DNA of 29,382 nt, taken from CADEEN01 sp031379365 (GTDB taxonomy: Bacteria > Pseudomonadota > Gammaproteobacteria > Burkholderiales > Burkholderiaceae_C). Position 1 is the first letter of the stretch. Each line of letters begins with the position of its first letter. Position numbers and translations under genes: made by a program. The DNA lies in contig JANNFB010000131.1 of NCBI GenBank assembly GCA_031379365.1, positions 1 through 29,382 on the forward strand. The letters are read 5' to 3'. Positions 17,149-25,143 of this stretch are shown here, piece after piece. Below the pieces are notes generated by a model. The model worked only from the letters and a program-made list of their open reading frames with translations. It searched no databases and was not told the DNA's origin.

Positions 17149-18630
17149 ATGCACCCCACCCTCGTCTTCCAATCCCAGGTCATCCCGCCTGAGGCCTTCG
17201 ACAACAGCGTGCTGCGGTCCGCTGCGGCCCTGAAGGCCGCCGGCGTGGGCGATGGTGACGTGGTGGCGCTGCTCCTGCGCAATGGCCCCGAGGCGATCGA
17301 GCTCATGCTCGCCACGCGCCACCTGGGCGCCCAGTGGTGCCCGGTGAACTGGCACTTCAAGGTCGATGAGGTGCAGTACATCCTGCAGAACAGCGGCGCC
17401 AAGGTGCTGATCGCAGACGCGGCACTGTTGGCGCCGCTGTCTTCTCTGGACTGGGGTGACACCCGGGTGTGGTCGGTGCGCGGCCCGGTGCCGGGCCTGC
17501 CAGCCTGGGAGCCCGTGCGCGAGGCGTCGGCGCCACTCGCCGAGCCCGCGGCTGCGCCACGGGGGGCCATGTTCTACACCTCGGGCACCACCGGGCGGCC
17601 CAAGGGCATCGTGCGCCAGGCGTTCACGCCGCAACAGGCTGTGGCTGCCGCCGCGATGCGCCGCATGGCATACGGCGCCGAGCCCGGCATGCGAGCGTTG
17701 TTGAACGCGCCCTGGTATCACAGCGCGCCCAACGGCTACGCCCTGGGCATCGCGCAGGACGGCGGCACCCTCTTTGTCGAGGAACGCTTCGACGCTGAGC
17801 GAACGCTGCAGCTGATTCAGCAACACCGACTGACCCACGCCTACCTGGTGCCCACCATGTACGTGCGCATGTTGGCGCTGCCGGCCGAGGTGCGGGCGAA
17901 GTACGACCTCAGCTCCATGCGCTTCGTGTCGTCCACCGGCAGCCCCTGCGCCCCGGACATCAAGCGGGCGATGATCGAGTGGTGGGGCCCGGTGATCCAT
18001 GAATGCTACGGCGCGAGTGAGCTGGGCTACATGACCTTGCTGACGAGTGAGCAGGCGCTGCGCAAGCCCGGGGCCGCGGGCCCACCGATGCCGGGCGTGA
18101 TGATGAAGATCCTGGATGAGCAAGGCACCGAACAACCGGCAGGCAGCGCTGGCCTGATCTATGTCGATCAGCCGGCCTCGCCAGACTTCAGCTACATCGG
18201 CAACCCGGCGTCGCGGGCCAACATGGAGCGTGGTGGCCTGAAGACGATGGGCGATGTGGGCTACCTGGATGAGGACGGCTTTCTCTTCATCGTCGACCGC
18301 CTGGCCGACATGGTGATCAGCGGCGGCGTCAACATCTACCCGGTCGAGATCGAACACGTTCTGCAGACCCTGCCGGGTGTGGCCGACTGCGCCGTGTTCG
18401 GCATCCCCGACGACGAATTCGGCGAGGCCCTGGCGGCGGCGGTGCAACCGTCCCCCGGCGCATCACTGACGGCGCAAGGCATTGGCGCCTGGCTGCGCGA
18501 ACGCATCAGCGGCTACAAGGTGCCCAAGGTGATCACCCTGCACGAAGCCCTGCCACGCGAAGACACCGGCAAGATCTTCAAGCGCAAGCTGCGTGACCCC
18601 TACTGGGTTGGGCGCACTCGACGCGTCTGA
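17149..18630 (+). CDS. Acyl-CoA synthetase (AMP-forming, ANL superfamily)
   Basis: This 493-residue enzyme activates a carboxylic acid to its acyl-CoA through an acyl-AMP. The phosphate-binding loop FYTSGTTGRPKGI lies at about 141-153. CYGASELGYM is the A5-type motif, DVGYLDEDGFLFIVDR carries the ribose-binding Asp, and the hinge follows. VISGGVNIYPVEIEHVL is next, and the catalytic Lys is in DTGKIFKRKLR near the C-terminus. It is somewhat short at the N-terminus, beginning close to the second conserved block, as in several fatty- or aromatic-acid CoA ligases of Burkholderiales. It is probably cotranscribed with the Bug receptor 22 bases upstream. Substrate specificity cannot be read by eye. 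Confidence 0.92.
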   Translation: MHPTLVFQSQVIPPEAFDNSVLRSAAALKAAGVGDGDVVALLLRNGPEAIELMLATRHLGAQWCPVNWHFKVDEVQYILQNSGAKVLIADAALLAPLSSLDWGDTRVWSVRGPVPGLPAWEPVREASAPLAEPAAAPRGAMFYTSGTTGRPKGIVRQAFTPQQAVAAAAMRRMAYGAEPGMRALLNAPWYHSAPNGYALGIAQDGGTLFVEERFDAERTLQLIQQHRLTHAYLVPTMYVRMLALPAEVRAKYDLSSMRFVSSTGSPCAPDIKRAMIEWWGPVIHECYGASELGYMTLLTSEQALRKPGAAGPPMPGVMMKILDEQGTEQPAGSAGLIYVDQPASPDFSYIGNPASRANMERGGLKTMGDVGYLDEDGFLFIVDRLADMVISGGVNIYPVEIEHVLQTLPGVADCAVFGIPDDEFGEALAAAVQPSPGASLTAQGIGAWLRERISGYKVPKVITLHEALPREDTGKIFKRKLRDPYWVGRTRRV

Positions 18631-18682
18631 ACCGAATCGATCCATTTCAAACGTTCGCCCGCGCACGCGAACGGCTGCGCGA

Positions 18683-18786
18683 GATCAGGACGGCGGGGCG
18701 CTCTGCTCCGCGAATGTCCCCCGAGACGGGCTGCGCCCGCCTCTCCTCCTTGATTTCGCTGCGCAGAGCGCCCCGCCGTCCTGATC
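18683..18786 (-). repeat. 104-bp structured repeat element, copy A (inverted)
   Basis: Read on the minus strand the element consists of a 24-nt left arm (18763-18786), a 56-nt core (18707-18762) and a 24-nt right arm (18683-18706). The arms are perfect reverse complements. The core starts GCAGCGAAATCAAGG, has an inner hairpin AGGCGGGC-GCA-GCCCGTCT (8 pairs, one of them G-T) and ends TTCGCGGA. Copy B has the same core length and layout but different arm sequences. It lies 52 bases after the acyl-CoA synthetase stop. Confidence 0.85.
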
Positions 18787-18831
18787 CGACAGGCCTGGGC
18801 TGTTCGCGGGTGGAGGCGTGCCGAGACTCGA

Positions 18832-18935
18832 GGCCGGGGCCGCCAGGTGCCCGCCGCAGCGAAATCAAGGGGGAGCCCTGGGCGCAGCCCAGGGCGGACG
18901 ACCTTCGCGGAGGCGGGCGCCCGGTGGCCCCGGCC
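18832..18935 (+). repeat. 104-bp structured repeat element, copy B (forward)
   Basis: On the plus strand a 24-nt left arm (18832-18855), a 56-nt core (18856-18911) and a 24-nt right arm (18912-18935) are seen. The arms match as an inverted repeat at 21 of 24 positions; read as RNA on this strand, two of the three exceptions are G-U pairs. The core begins GCAGCGAAATCAAGG, has the inner hairpin CCCTGGGC-GCA-GCCCAGGG and ends TTCGCGGA. It faces away from copy A with 45 bases between their 5' ends. Confidence 0.85.
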
Positions 18936-19084
18936 GGCGCGGCTAACGTACGCGCGGGAAGGAACGACCGCTGAACAGCATCCAGTTCTTCTAGCTCTTG
19001 CGGTACGAAACCGCTCAGGGGTAACGCTGCTTTCAGGCTGCTGTCGTCGTCCACCCGGCCATTGCATGCGCGCCCCGGCCAGGC

Positions 19085-19576
19085 CTAAGTCACCGCACGC
19101 ACCGAGTCCCCCACCCGGATCGCGCCGGTGCCAAGCACGCGCGCCGTCATGCCACCATGCCCACGCATGGCCGCGTAGCCACCGGGCCCGATCGTCGCTT
19201 CCATCCGCGAGCAGGGCTGGCAGGGGCCGACGATCTCGAGCAGCGCTTCGCCCACTTGCAGCTTCGCATTCTTCAGCGCCAGCAGGTTAATGCCCGAGAC
19301 CACCAGGTTGCGGCGCAAACCGACGGGATCGACCGCATCGACACGCGCCAGCGCCGCGATCACCGCCAGGTGCTCCTGCTGGATCAGGGTGACCTGGCGC
19401 GTCGACAGTTCGGCCTCGCCGCGACGGCCCAGGCGGTCATCGGCCAGGCCGATGCCGGCTTGGGCCACGGTGGCATCGATGCGGCGCGCCGGATCGCGCG
19501 GTGCCGCGCGAACGATGATGGCTTCGACGCGGCCCGCCACAAACGGCGGTGCGTTCAGGTCACGGAGGGTCTTCAT
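19085..19576 (-). CDS. MOSC domain-containing protein
   Basis: This 163-residue protein has the MOSC (molybdenum cofactor sulfurase C-terminal) pattern: GRVEAIIVRAAPRDPARRID near the N-terminus, RQVTLIQQEHLAVIAAL, DPVGLRRNLVVSGINLLALK, and the conserved Cys region GPCQPCSRME followed by GGMTARVLGTGAIRVGD. Such proteins transfer sulfur or bind molybdenum cofactor in reductases for N-hydroxylated compounds (YiiM/YcbX type). The conserved Cys is C121 or C124. The ATG at 19576 is preferred because it precedes the conserved block closely and stays clear of the divergent MFS gene; its ribosome binding site is weak. The partner enzyme is not in the window. Confidence 0.88.
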   Translation of the reverse strand: MKTLRDLNAPPFVAGRVEAIIVRAAPRDPARRIDATVAQAGIGLADDRLGRRGEAELSTRQVTLIQQEHLAVIAALARVDAVDPVGLRRNLVVSGINLLALKNAKLQVGEALLEIVGPCQPCSRMEATIGPGGYAAMRGHGGMTARVLGTGAIRVGDSVRAVT

Positions 19577-19649
19577 CGGGCGCTTCGAGGGATGGCAGGA
19601 CCCGCATAGGGATCGCGCAATTGTGCGGCCTTGCGCCGACAATCCCACG

Positions 19650-20891
19650 ATGACGAACATCCTGCACGAAGCCGATTCGCGCTACGCCTGGACGCGCCTG
19701 GCCCTCACGCTGGCGCTGATGACTGTGGGCAGCGGCGTGATGTACATCGTCTCCGTCGTACTGCCCGCGGTGCAGGCCGAGTTCGGCGTGGCGCGCGCCG
19801 ATGCGTCGCTGCCCTACACGCTGTTGATGATCGGCTTCGGCTTCGGCGGCATCCTGATGGGCAGGCTGGCCGACCGCTTCGGCGTGATGCTGCCGCTGCT
19901 GGTGGGCGCCAGCGGGCTCGGTGTTGGTTTCGTCGCCGCAGGCCTGTCGAGCAGTCTGCTCGGATTTGCACTGGCGCACGGCCTCTTGCTCGGCCTGTTG
20001 GGCAGCGCGGCCACTTATGCGCCGCTGCTGGCCGACACCTCGCTCTGGTTCGTGCGCCGGCGCGGCATCGCGGTGGCGGTGTGCGCCAGCGGCAACTATG
20101 TGGCCGGCACCGTGTGGCCGCCGATCGTGCAGCACTTTGTCGAGACCGTGGGTTGGCGCTCGACCTACATCGGCCTGGGCATCTTCTGTTCGCTGGCCAT
20201 GGCACTGTTGGCACTGGCGATGCGGCCGCGGCCGCCGGTCGCGCGCGTGGCGGCGGCACCGCTGCAGCGCAGGGGTCTGGCCGCGGTGCCGTCGACGCGG
20301 CCCTTCGGCCTGAGCCTGAATCAGGCCCAGGCGCTGCTCTGCGCAGCCGGCGTAGCCTGCTGCGTGGCGATGGCGATGCCGCAGGTGCACATCGTGGCCT
20401 ATTGCAGCGATCTGGGTTTCGGCGCGGCGCGCGGCGCCGAGATGCTGTCGCTGATGCTGGTCTGCGGCATCATCAGCCGGCTGGTGTCGGGCCTCATCTG
20501 CGACCGAATCGGCGGCCTGCGCACCCTGCTGCTCGGGTCGGTGCTGCAAACCACGGCCCTGGTGCTGTTCCTGCCCTTCGATGGCCTGGTATCGCTGTAT
20601 CTGGTCTCGGCCCTCTTCGGCCTGTTCCAGGGCGGCATCGTGCCCAGCTACGCCATCATCGTGCGCGAGTACTTTCCGCCGGCCGAAGCCGGCGCGCGCG
20701 TGGGCACGGTGCTGATGGCCACGCTGTTCGGCATGGCCCTGGGCGGCTGGATGTCGGGCAAGGTCTTCGACCTCACCGGCTCCTACCAGGCCGCCTTCGT
20801 CAACGGCATCGGCTGGAACCTGGTCAATCTGTCGATCGTGGGCTTCCTGCTGTGGCGGCTGCGCCGCACGCCGACGTCGCTGCCGGCTTGA
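19650..20891 (+). CDS. MFS transporter
   Basis: This 413-residue inner-membrane protein has about 12 hydrophobic segments. The MFS signature loop between helices 2 and 3 is visible as GRLADRFGVMLPLLV, and a second-half counterpart is ISRLVSGLICDRIGGLRTLL. The spacing and the ADTSLWFVRRRGIAVAVCAS segment resemble the monocarboxylate/oxalate-formate antiporter-like group, so a small organic acid is a plausible substrate; this is inference. The ATG at 19650 is chosen because TM1 begins about 18 residues later; no clear ribosome binding site precedes it. The gene diverges from the MOSC gene (73-base gap) and its stop lies only 3 bases from the convergent HD-GYP gene. Confidence 0.92.
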   Translation: MTNILHEADSRYAWTRLALTLALMTVGSGVMYIVSVVLPAVQAEFGVARADASLPYTLLMIGFGFGGILMGRLADRFGVMLPLLVGASGLGVGFVAAGLSSSLLGFALAHGLLLGLLGSAATYAPLLADTSLWFVRRRGIAVAVCASGNYVAGTVWPPIVQHFVETVGWRSTYIGLGIFCSLAMALLALAMRPRPPVARVAAAPLQRRGLAAVPSTRPFGLSLNQAQALLCAAGVACCVAMAMPQVHIVAYCSDLGFGAARGAEMLSLMLVCGIISRLVSGLICDRIGGLRTLLLGSVLQTTALVLFLPFDGLVSLYLVSALFGLFQGGIVPSYAIIVREYFPPAEAGARVGTVLMATLFGMALGGWMSGKVFDLTGSYQAAFVNGIGWNLVNLSIVGFLLWRLRRTPTSLPA

Positions 20892-20894
20892 CGT

Positions 20895-22160
20895 CTACTG
20901 CCTGACGGCACGCAGCGTGTCGCAGAGCAGGTCGAGGCGGTCGGCATCAGCGGGCGGCAACTCGCCAGCGCAAAGCAGGGCCGCACGCTCGATCGCGTTC
21001 AGGCGGAAGAAGAGTTCGTCCTCGATCGCCTCGACTTCGGCAGCGCTCTCGGCCATCACGGCTTCGCTGCTCCACAAGCCGCTGGCGTACCACCCGGTGC
21101 GCAGGCGGCCGAGCAGATGCTGGGCCAGGTTCAGGGTTTCCTTGAGCGCCGGCGACGCCGCGCTGACCAGCAGCGCGGTGGCGCGGTGCTGAGCCGCCAG
21201 CAGCGCAGCATCCAAGCGCGCCAGCCGGACTTGCACCTCGCTCGCATCGAGCCGGCCTTGCAGGGGCGGCTGGCCATGCACGGCGGCCGCGATCGGGCCG
21301 ACCCAGGTCAGGTCGAACTCGCCGGGCACCACACGCAGGGCGATGCTGACACGCGAGAGCTCCGGGTGCTCGCTGCGCAGCACGCCCAAAGTGGCCTCGG
21401 TGACGGCGAGCATGCGGCCCAGTGGCGACACCGCGTCGCGCGCCAAGGCATGCGGGTAGCCCGAACCGTCCAGGCGCTCATGGTGCTCGCCAATGGCGCG
21501 CGACAGGGCGGCCGGGTAGTTGGTCAGCTGCGCTAGCAGCAGCTGGCCGACATGCGGATGCACCACCAGGTGCTGGTAGCTCTGGAAATCGAGGCTGCGG
21601 TCGGCATCGGCCTCACCGTAGCGCGGGTCGATGTACATCTCGCCGAGGTCGTGCAGCAAGCCGGCCAGCATGGCCACGCGCAAGTCGGCCGTCGAGCCCC
21701 CTTGCCGGATCATCAGGGCGCCGGCCAGCACCATTCCTTGAACTGCATGATCGAAGGAGTCGGGCCGCGACGCCTGGCCCGCGGTGAGGAGCAGTTGTGC
21801 CACCGAGTGCAGCGGCAGGAACGCGACTTCCTGCGCAATCTTGGCCGCCTGCGGCCGCACCAGATCGCCCAGCGGCGTATCGCGCGCCAGCAGCGCCTCA
21901 GTGCACAGCACCAGGCCCTGCGAGGTGACGCCGTCTTCGGCCATCAGGCAACTCTCGAGCGGGTTGCGCAACTGGCGGTCGAGCAACTTGCGCTGCAAGG
22001 CGCTCGACACCGCTTGGTCACGGGCCCACAGCTTGGTGCCCGAGATGTCGAAAATGTCACGCGAGGCGATGATGCTGCGTGTCTGACTGGCCTGCAGGAT
22101 GGTCGCCAAGGCATGCGGGTTGGCGGTCGTGAAGTTGGAACTGAGGGCGGGCGCGGTCAT
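20895..22160 (-). CDS. HD-GYP domain protein, probable cyclic-di-GMP phosphodiesterase
   Basis: This 421-residue protein lacks membrane segments. An N-terminal part (about 1-130) has no recognised domain. The HD-GYP core (about 130-260) keeps the metal-binding residues H138, H170-D171 (LLHDLGEM), H201 (HPHVG) and H226-H227, plus the diagnostic EHHERLDGSGYP at 225-236. The usual Lys of the HDxGK motif is Glu (E174), a variation that may alter activity. A helical C-terminal region (about 300-421) may form dimers. Cleavage of cyclic-di-GMP is inferred from the family. GGAG lies 8 bases before the ATG. No diguanylate cyclase is nearby. Confidence 0.9.
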   Translation of the reverse strand: MTAPALSSNFTTANPHALATILQASQTRSIIASRDIFDISGTKLWARDQAVSSALQRKLLDRQLRNPLESCLMAEDGVTSQGLVLCTEALLARDTPLGDLVRPQAAKIAQEVAFLPLHSVAQLLLTAGQASRPDSFDHAVQGMVLAGALMIRQGGSTADLRVAMLAGLLHDLGEMYIDPRYGEADADRSLDFQSYQHLVVHPHVGQLLLAQLTNYPAALSRAIGEHHERLDGSGYPHALARDAVSPLGRMLAVTEATLGVLRSEHPELSRVSIALRVVPGEFDLTWVGPIAAAVHGQPPLQGRLDASEVQVRLARLDAALLAAQHRATALLVSAASPALKETLNLAQHLLGRLRTGWYASGLWSSEAVMAESAAEVEAIEDELFFRLNAIERAALLCAGELPPADADRLDLLCDTLRAVRQ

Positions 22161-22201
22161 GGGCTTCTCCAGCGGGTCGGGTGCATCGGGTGTATCGGCA
22201 G

Positions 22202-22241
22202 GCCCGGCATCCGACTGAAGCCGGGCGCGTGACGTAAGTCA
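22202..22241. promoter_or_regulatory. Divergent intergenic region with a hairpin and a dyad
   Basis: In the 204-base gap between the HD-GYP gene and the Bug gene, GCCCGGC (22202-22208) and GCCGGGC (22220-22226) can form a 7-bp stem with an 11-base loop. TGACGTAAGTCA (22230-22241) is a dyad with 4-bp arms, a possible operator. Both are pattern observations only. Confidence 0.3.
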
Positions 22242-22364
22242 GCAGCCTGCCCGAGGGCACGCCCTTTTTCTCGCACCTGGCGCAGCTCGCGCCCCTTTCG
22301 CGCCTGAATGGCCAGCGGAGGACAATCTCGACCGTCTCTTCAACCTCGCTGCCGAAAGACCGCC

Positions 22365-23363
22365 ATGCCTCTCTCCATGCCTCTCTCTGACCGCTTTTGG
22401 GCCCTCGCCCTGACGCTGTCCGCCACCCTGGTCTTCAGCGCGACGGCCTCGGCCCAGGCCTGGCCGAGCAAGCAACCAATCAAGCTGGTGGCGGTGTTCC
22501 CACCCGGCGGCTCCGTGGATCAGGTGGCACGCATCCTGGCGCCGGCGTTGCAGCAGCAGCTCGGCCAGACCGTGGTCGTCGACAACAAAGGCGGCGCGTC
22601 GGGCTCGATCGGCACCGGCCTGGTGGCCGCATCACCGGCCGACGGCTACACATTCGCGGTGGTCTTCGATACCCACGGCGTCAACCCGGCGCTGATCCCC
22701 GCCCTGCCCTTCGACACCCGACGCGACCTGGCAGCCGTGGCCCTGATCGGCACCGGCGCGATGGTGCTGGCCACACATGCCGACACGCCGTACAAGACCT
22801 TCGGCGACGTGGTTGCCGCCGGCAAGACCGCGCAAGGTGTGAGCTACGGCAGCATCGGCTCGGGCAGCCTGGGCCACCTGGCGATCACCCTGCTGGCCAA
22901 GAACGCCCAGCTCAATCTCGTGCACGTGCCCTACCGCGGCGGCGGCCCGCTGATGAACGACGCCATCGCCGGCCACGTGCCGCTGTCGATCGGCTCGGTG
23001 TTCCTGACCAAGCCGCACCTGGACAGCAAGCGCCTGCGCGCCCTGGCCGTCACCACCAGCAAGCGCTCGGCCAACCTGCCCGATGTGCCGACAGTGGCCG
23101 AGAGCGGCCTGACCGGATTCAGCGGCTTCGACGCCCCGGCCTGGTGGGCCGTGCTGGCCCCGGCCAAGACGCCGCCCGAGATCGTCAAGCGCATGAACGA
23201 CGAGATCAACATCGCGCTGAAGTCCCCCGATGTCGCCGCCAAGCTCGCTGGCCAGGGCATCGAGGTGCGCACCGGCACGGCGCAGGTGGCGCAGGCCTTC
23301 ATCGAAGGGCAGATCGACGTCTGGGCCAAGGTGGTGAGGGACAACGGGATCAAGGCGGAGTAA
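22365..23363 (+). CDS. Bug-family periplasmic substrate-binding protein (TTT type)
   Basis: This 332-residue protein has a signal peptide at about 1-28 (FWALALTLSATLVFSATASA, cleavage before QAWPSK). Mature hallmarks are PIKLVAVFPPGGSVDQVARI, VVVDNKGGASGSIGTGLVA, the central SYGSIGSGSLGHLAITLLA and NLPDVPTVAESGLTGFSGF. The start at 22365 (MPLSMPLSDRF) is chosen because upstream codons would extend the signal region unnaturally; a second ATG four codons later is also possible. It is followed 37 bases later by an ABC-2 exporter, with which it has no known functional relation, and diverges from the HD-GYP gene. No TctA/TctB permease is present, and the ligand is unknown. Confidence 0.93.
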   Translation: MPLSMPLSDRFWALALTLSATLVFSATASAQAWPSKQPIKLVAVFPPGGSVDQVARILAPALQQQLGQTVVVDNKGGASGSIGTGLVAASPADGYTFAVVFDTHGVNPALIPALPFDTRRDLAAVALIGTGAMVLATHADTPYKTFGDVVAAGKTAQGVSYGSIGSGSLGHLAITLLAKNAQLNLVHVPYRGGGPLMNDAIAGHVPLSIGSVFLTKPHLDSKRLRALAVTTSKRSANLPDVPTVAESGLTGFSGFDAPAWWAVLAPAKTPPEIVKRMNDEINIALKSPDVAAKLAGQGIEVRTGTAQVAQAFIEGQIDVWAKVVRDNGIKAE

Positions 23364-23400
23364 CCCTTTTGCCCCAGCGACCGCACGCTATCCTCAGGCC

Positions 23401-24336
23401 ATGCAGACCATCCTCGCGGTCAAGAACCTCTCCAAGACCTACGCCTCCGGCTTTCATGCGCTGAAGGCCATCAACCTGGAGATCCGACGCGGCGAAATCT
23501 TCGCGCTGCTCGGCCCCAACGGCGCGGGCAAGACGACGCTGATCAGCATCGTCTGCGGCATCGTCACCGCCAGCAGCGGCACGGTGGCGGTCGATGGCCA
23601 CGACAACGTGCGCGACTACCGCGCCGCGCGCTCTCTGATCGGCTTGGTGCCGCAGGAGCTGACGACGGACGCCTTCGAGACGGTGTGGGCGACCGTCACG
23701 CTCAGCCGCGGCCTGTTCGGCAAGCCCGCCAACCCGGCCCACATCGAGAAAGTGCTGCGCGAACTGTCGCTGTGGGACAAGAAGGACAACATGCTGCGCA
23801 CCCTGTCGGGCGGCATGAAACGGCGCGTGATGATCGCCAAGGCGCTGTCGCACGAGCCGCGCATCCTGTTCCTCGACGAACCCACCGCGGGCGTCGATGT
23901 CGAACTGCGGCGCGACATGTGGCAGCTGGTGCGCGGGCTGCGCGAGACCGGCGTGACGGTGATCCTGACCACCCACTACATCGAAGAAGCGCAGGAGATG
24001 GCCGACCGCATCGGCATCATCAGCAAGGGCGAGTTGATCCTCGTGGAAGACAAGGACGCCCTGATGGCCAAGCTGGGTCGCAAGCAGTTGACGCTGCAAT
24101 TGCAGCAACCGCTGGCGCAACTGCCGCCCGCGCTGGCCGACTACCCGCTGGTGCTGGGCCAGGGCGGTCGCGAGCTCGTCTATACCTATGACGCCGCGGG
24201 CGGACGTGTCGGCATCGTCGAGTTGTTGAAGACCCTGGCCGACGCCGGTATCGTTTTCAAGGACCTGCACACCACGGAGAGCTCGCTCGAAGAAATCTTC
24301 GTCAGCCTGGTATCGGAACGGAGCCCAGCCCCATGA
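23401..24336 (+). CDS. ABC-2 type exporter, ATP-binding protein (NodI/DrrA-like)
   Basis: This 311-residue ATPase carries Walker A GPNGAGKTT at about 38-46, the Q-loop in GLVPQELTTD, the signature LSGGMKRRVMIAKAL, Walker B ILFLDEPTAGVD and the switch His in TTHYIEEA. The C-terminal region of about 70 residues, with SSLEEIFVSLV at the end, is typical of ABC-2 exporters such as NodI, DrrA and YadG. It couples ATP hydrolysis to export through the permease encoded by the next gene, whose ATG overlaps its TGA (ATGA). The cargo (drug, lipid or polysaccharide) cannot be told from sequence. No ribosome binding site is obvious. Confidence 0.95.
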   Translation: MQTILAVKNLSKTYASGFHALKAINLEIRRGEIFALLGPNGAGKTTLISIVCGIVTASSGTVAVDGHDNVRDYRAARSLIGLVPQELTTDAFETVWATVTLSRGLFGKPANPAHIEKVLRELSLWDKKDNMLRTLSGGMKRRVMIAKALSHEPRILFLDEPTAGVDVELRRDMWQLVRGLRETGVTVILTTHYIEEAQEMADRIGIISKGELILVEDKDALMAKLGRKQLTLQLQQPLAQLPPALADYPLVLGQGGRELVYTYDAAGGRVGIVELLKTLADAGIVFKDLHTTESSLEEIFVSLVSERSPAP

Positions 24337-25094
24337 ACTTCTACGCGGTGCGCGCGCTCTACGCCTTCGAGATGGCCCGCACCTGGCGCACGGTGATGGG
24401 CAGCATCGTCTCGCCGGTGCTGTCCACCTCGCTGTACTTCATCGTCTTCGGCGCGGCGATCGGCTCGCGCATCCCCGAGGTGGGCGGCGTCAGCTACGGC
24501 GCTTTCATCGTGCCGGGCCTGATCATGTTGTCGCTGCTGACGCAGAGCATCTCCAACGCCTCCTTCGGCATCTACTTCCCCAAGTTCAGCGGCACGATCT
24601 ACGAGCTGCTGTCGGCGCCGATCTCCTACACCGAGATCCTGCTGGCTTATGTGGGCGCGGCGGCCAGCAAGTCGATCATCCTGGGCCTGATCATCCTGGC
24701 CACCGCCGGCCTGTTCGTGCCGCTGCAAATCCTGCACCCGTTCTGGATGCTGCTGTTCCTGGTGCTCACGTCCGTCACCTTCAGCTTGGTGGGCTTCATC
24801 ATCGGCATCTGGGCCGACGGCTTCGAGAAGCTGCAGGTGGTGCCGATGTTGATCGTCACGCCCCTCACTTTCCTCGGCGGCAGCTTCTACTCGATCGACA
24901 TGCTGCCGCCGTTCTGGCAGCAGGTGGCCCTGTTCAACCCCGTCGTCTACCTCATCAGCGGCTTTCGCTGGAGCTTCTACGGCCAGGCCGATGTGAGCCT
25001 GGCACTCAGCCTGGGCATGACGACCCTGTTCCTGGGGGTCTCGCTGATGGTGGTGGCCTGGATTTTTCGCACCGGCTACCGGCTCAAGTCATAG
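24333..25094 (+). CDS. ABC-2 type exporter permease (NodJ/YadH-like)
   Basis: This 253-residue inner-membrane protein has six hydrophobic segments. It starts FYAVRALYAFEMARTWRTVM, has the SPVLSTSLYFIVFGAAIGSR segment, and ends with the LPPFWQQVALFNPVVYLISG block that is highly conserved in ABC-2 permeases of the YadH/NodJ group. It overlaps the ATPase gene by 4 bases, so the two form a complete exporter with two copies of each. Its closest named analogue may be YadH of E. coli, whose cargo is unknown. Confidence 0.94.
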   Translation: MNFYAVRALYAFEMARTWRTVMGSIVSPVLSTSLYFIVFGAAIGSRIPEVGGVSYGAFIVPGLIMLSLLTQSISNASFGIYFPKFSGTIYELLSAPISYTEILLAYVGAAASKSIILGLIILATAGLFVPLQILHPFWMLLFLVLTSVTFSLVGFIIGIWADGFEKLQVVPMLIVTPLTFLGGSFYSIDMLPPFWQQVALFNPVVYLISGFRWSFYGQADVSLALSLGMTTLFLGVSLMVVAWIFRTGYRLKS

Positions 25095-25143
25095 CGAGGT
25101 AAGCTTTCGGCCCGGCCCGCTGTCGGACCGGTAAGGAAGAACC

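Larger units (their letters stand above)
18631..19084. other. Gene-free stretch between convergent genes, holding two structured repeats
   Basis: About 450 bases separate the acyl-CoA synthetase from the convergent MOSC gene. Frames open here on both strands (for example 18647-19054 minus) but have no family signature and translate the repeat elements, so they are not accepted as genes. Apart from the two 104-bp elements, the bases 18936-19084 show nothing I can name. Confidence 0.6.

Noticed and set aside
18647..19054. Open frames on both strands through the gap after the acyl-CoA synthetase
   Set aside because: They translate the two structured repeats. Compensatory changes in the repeats keep base pairing rather than protein sequence, and no family signature is present.
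22180..22200. Short CGGGTG(C/T)AT tandem repeats upstream of the HD-GYP gene
   Set aside because: Only two copies of 9 bases are present, too few to call a repeat array or operator.
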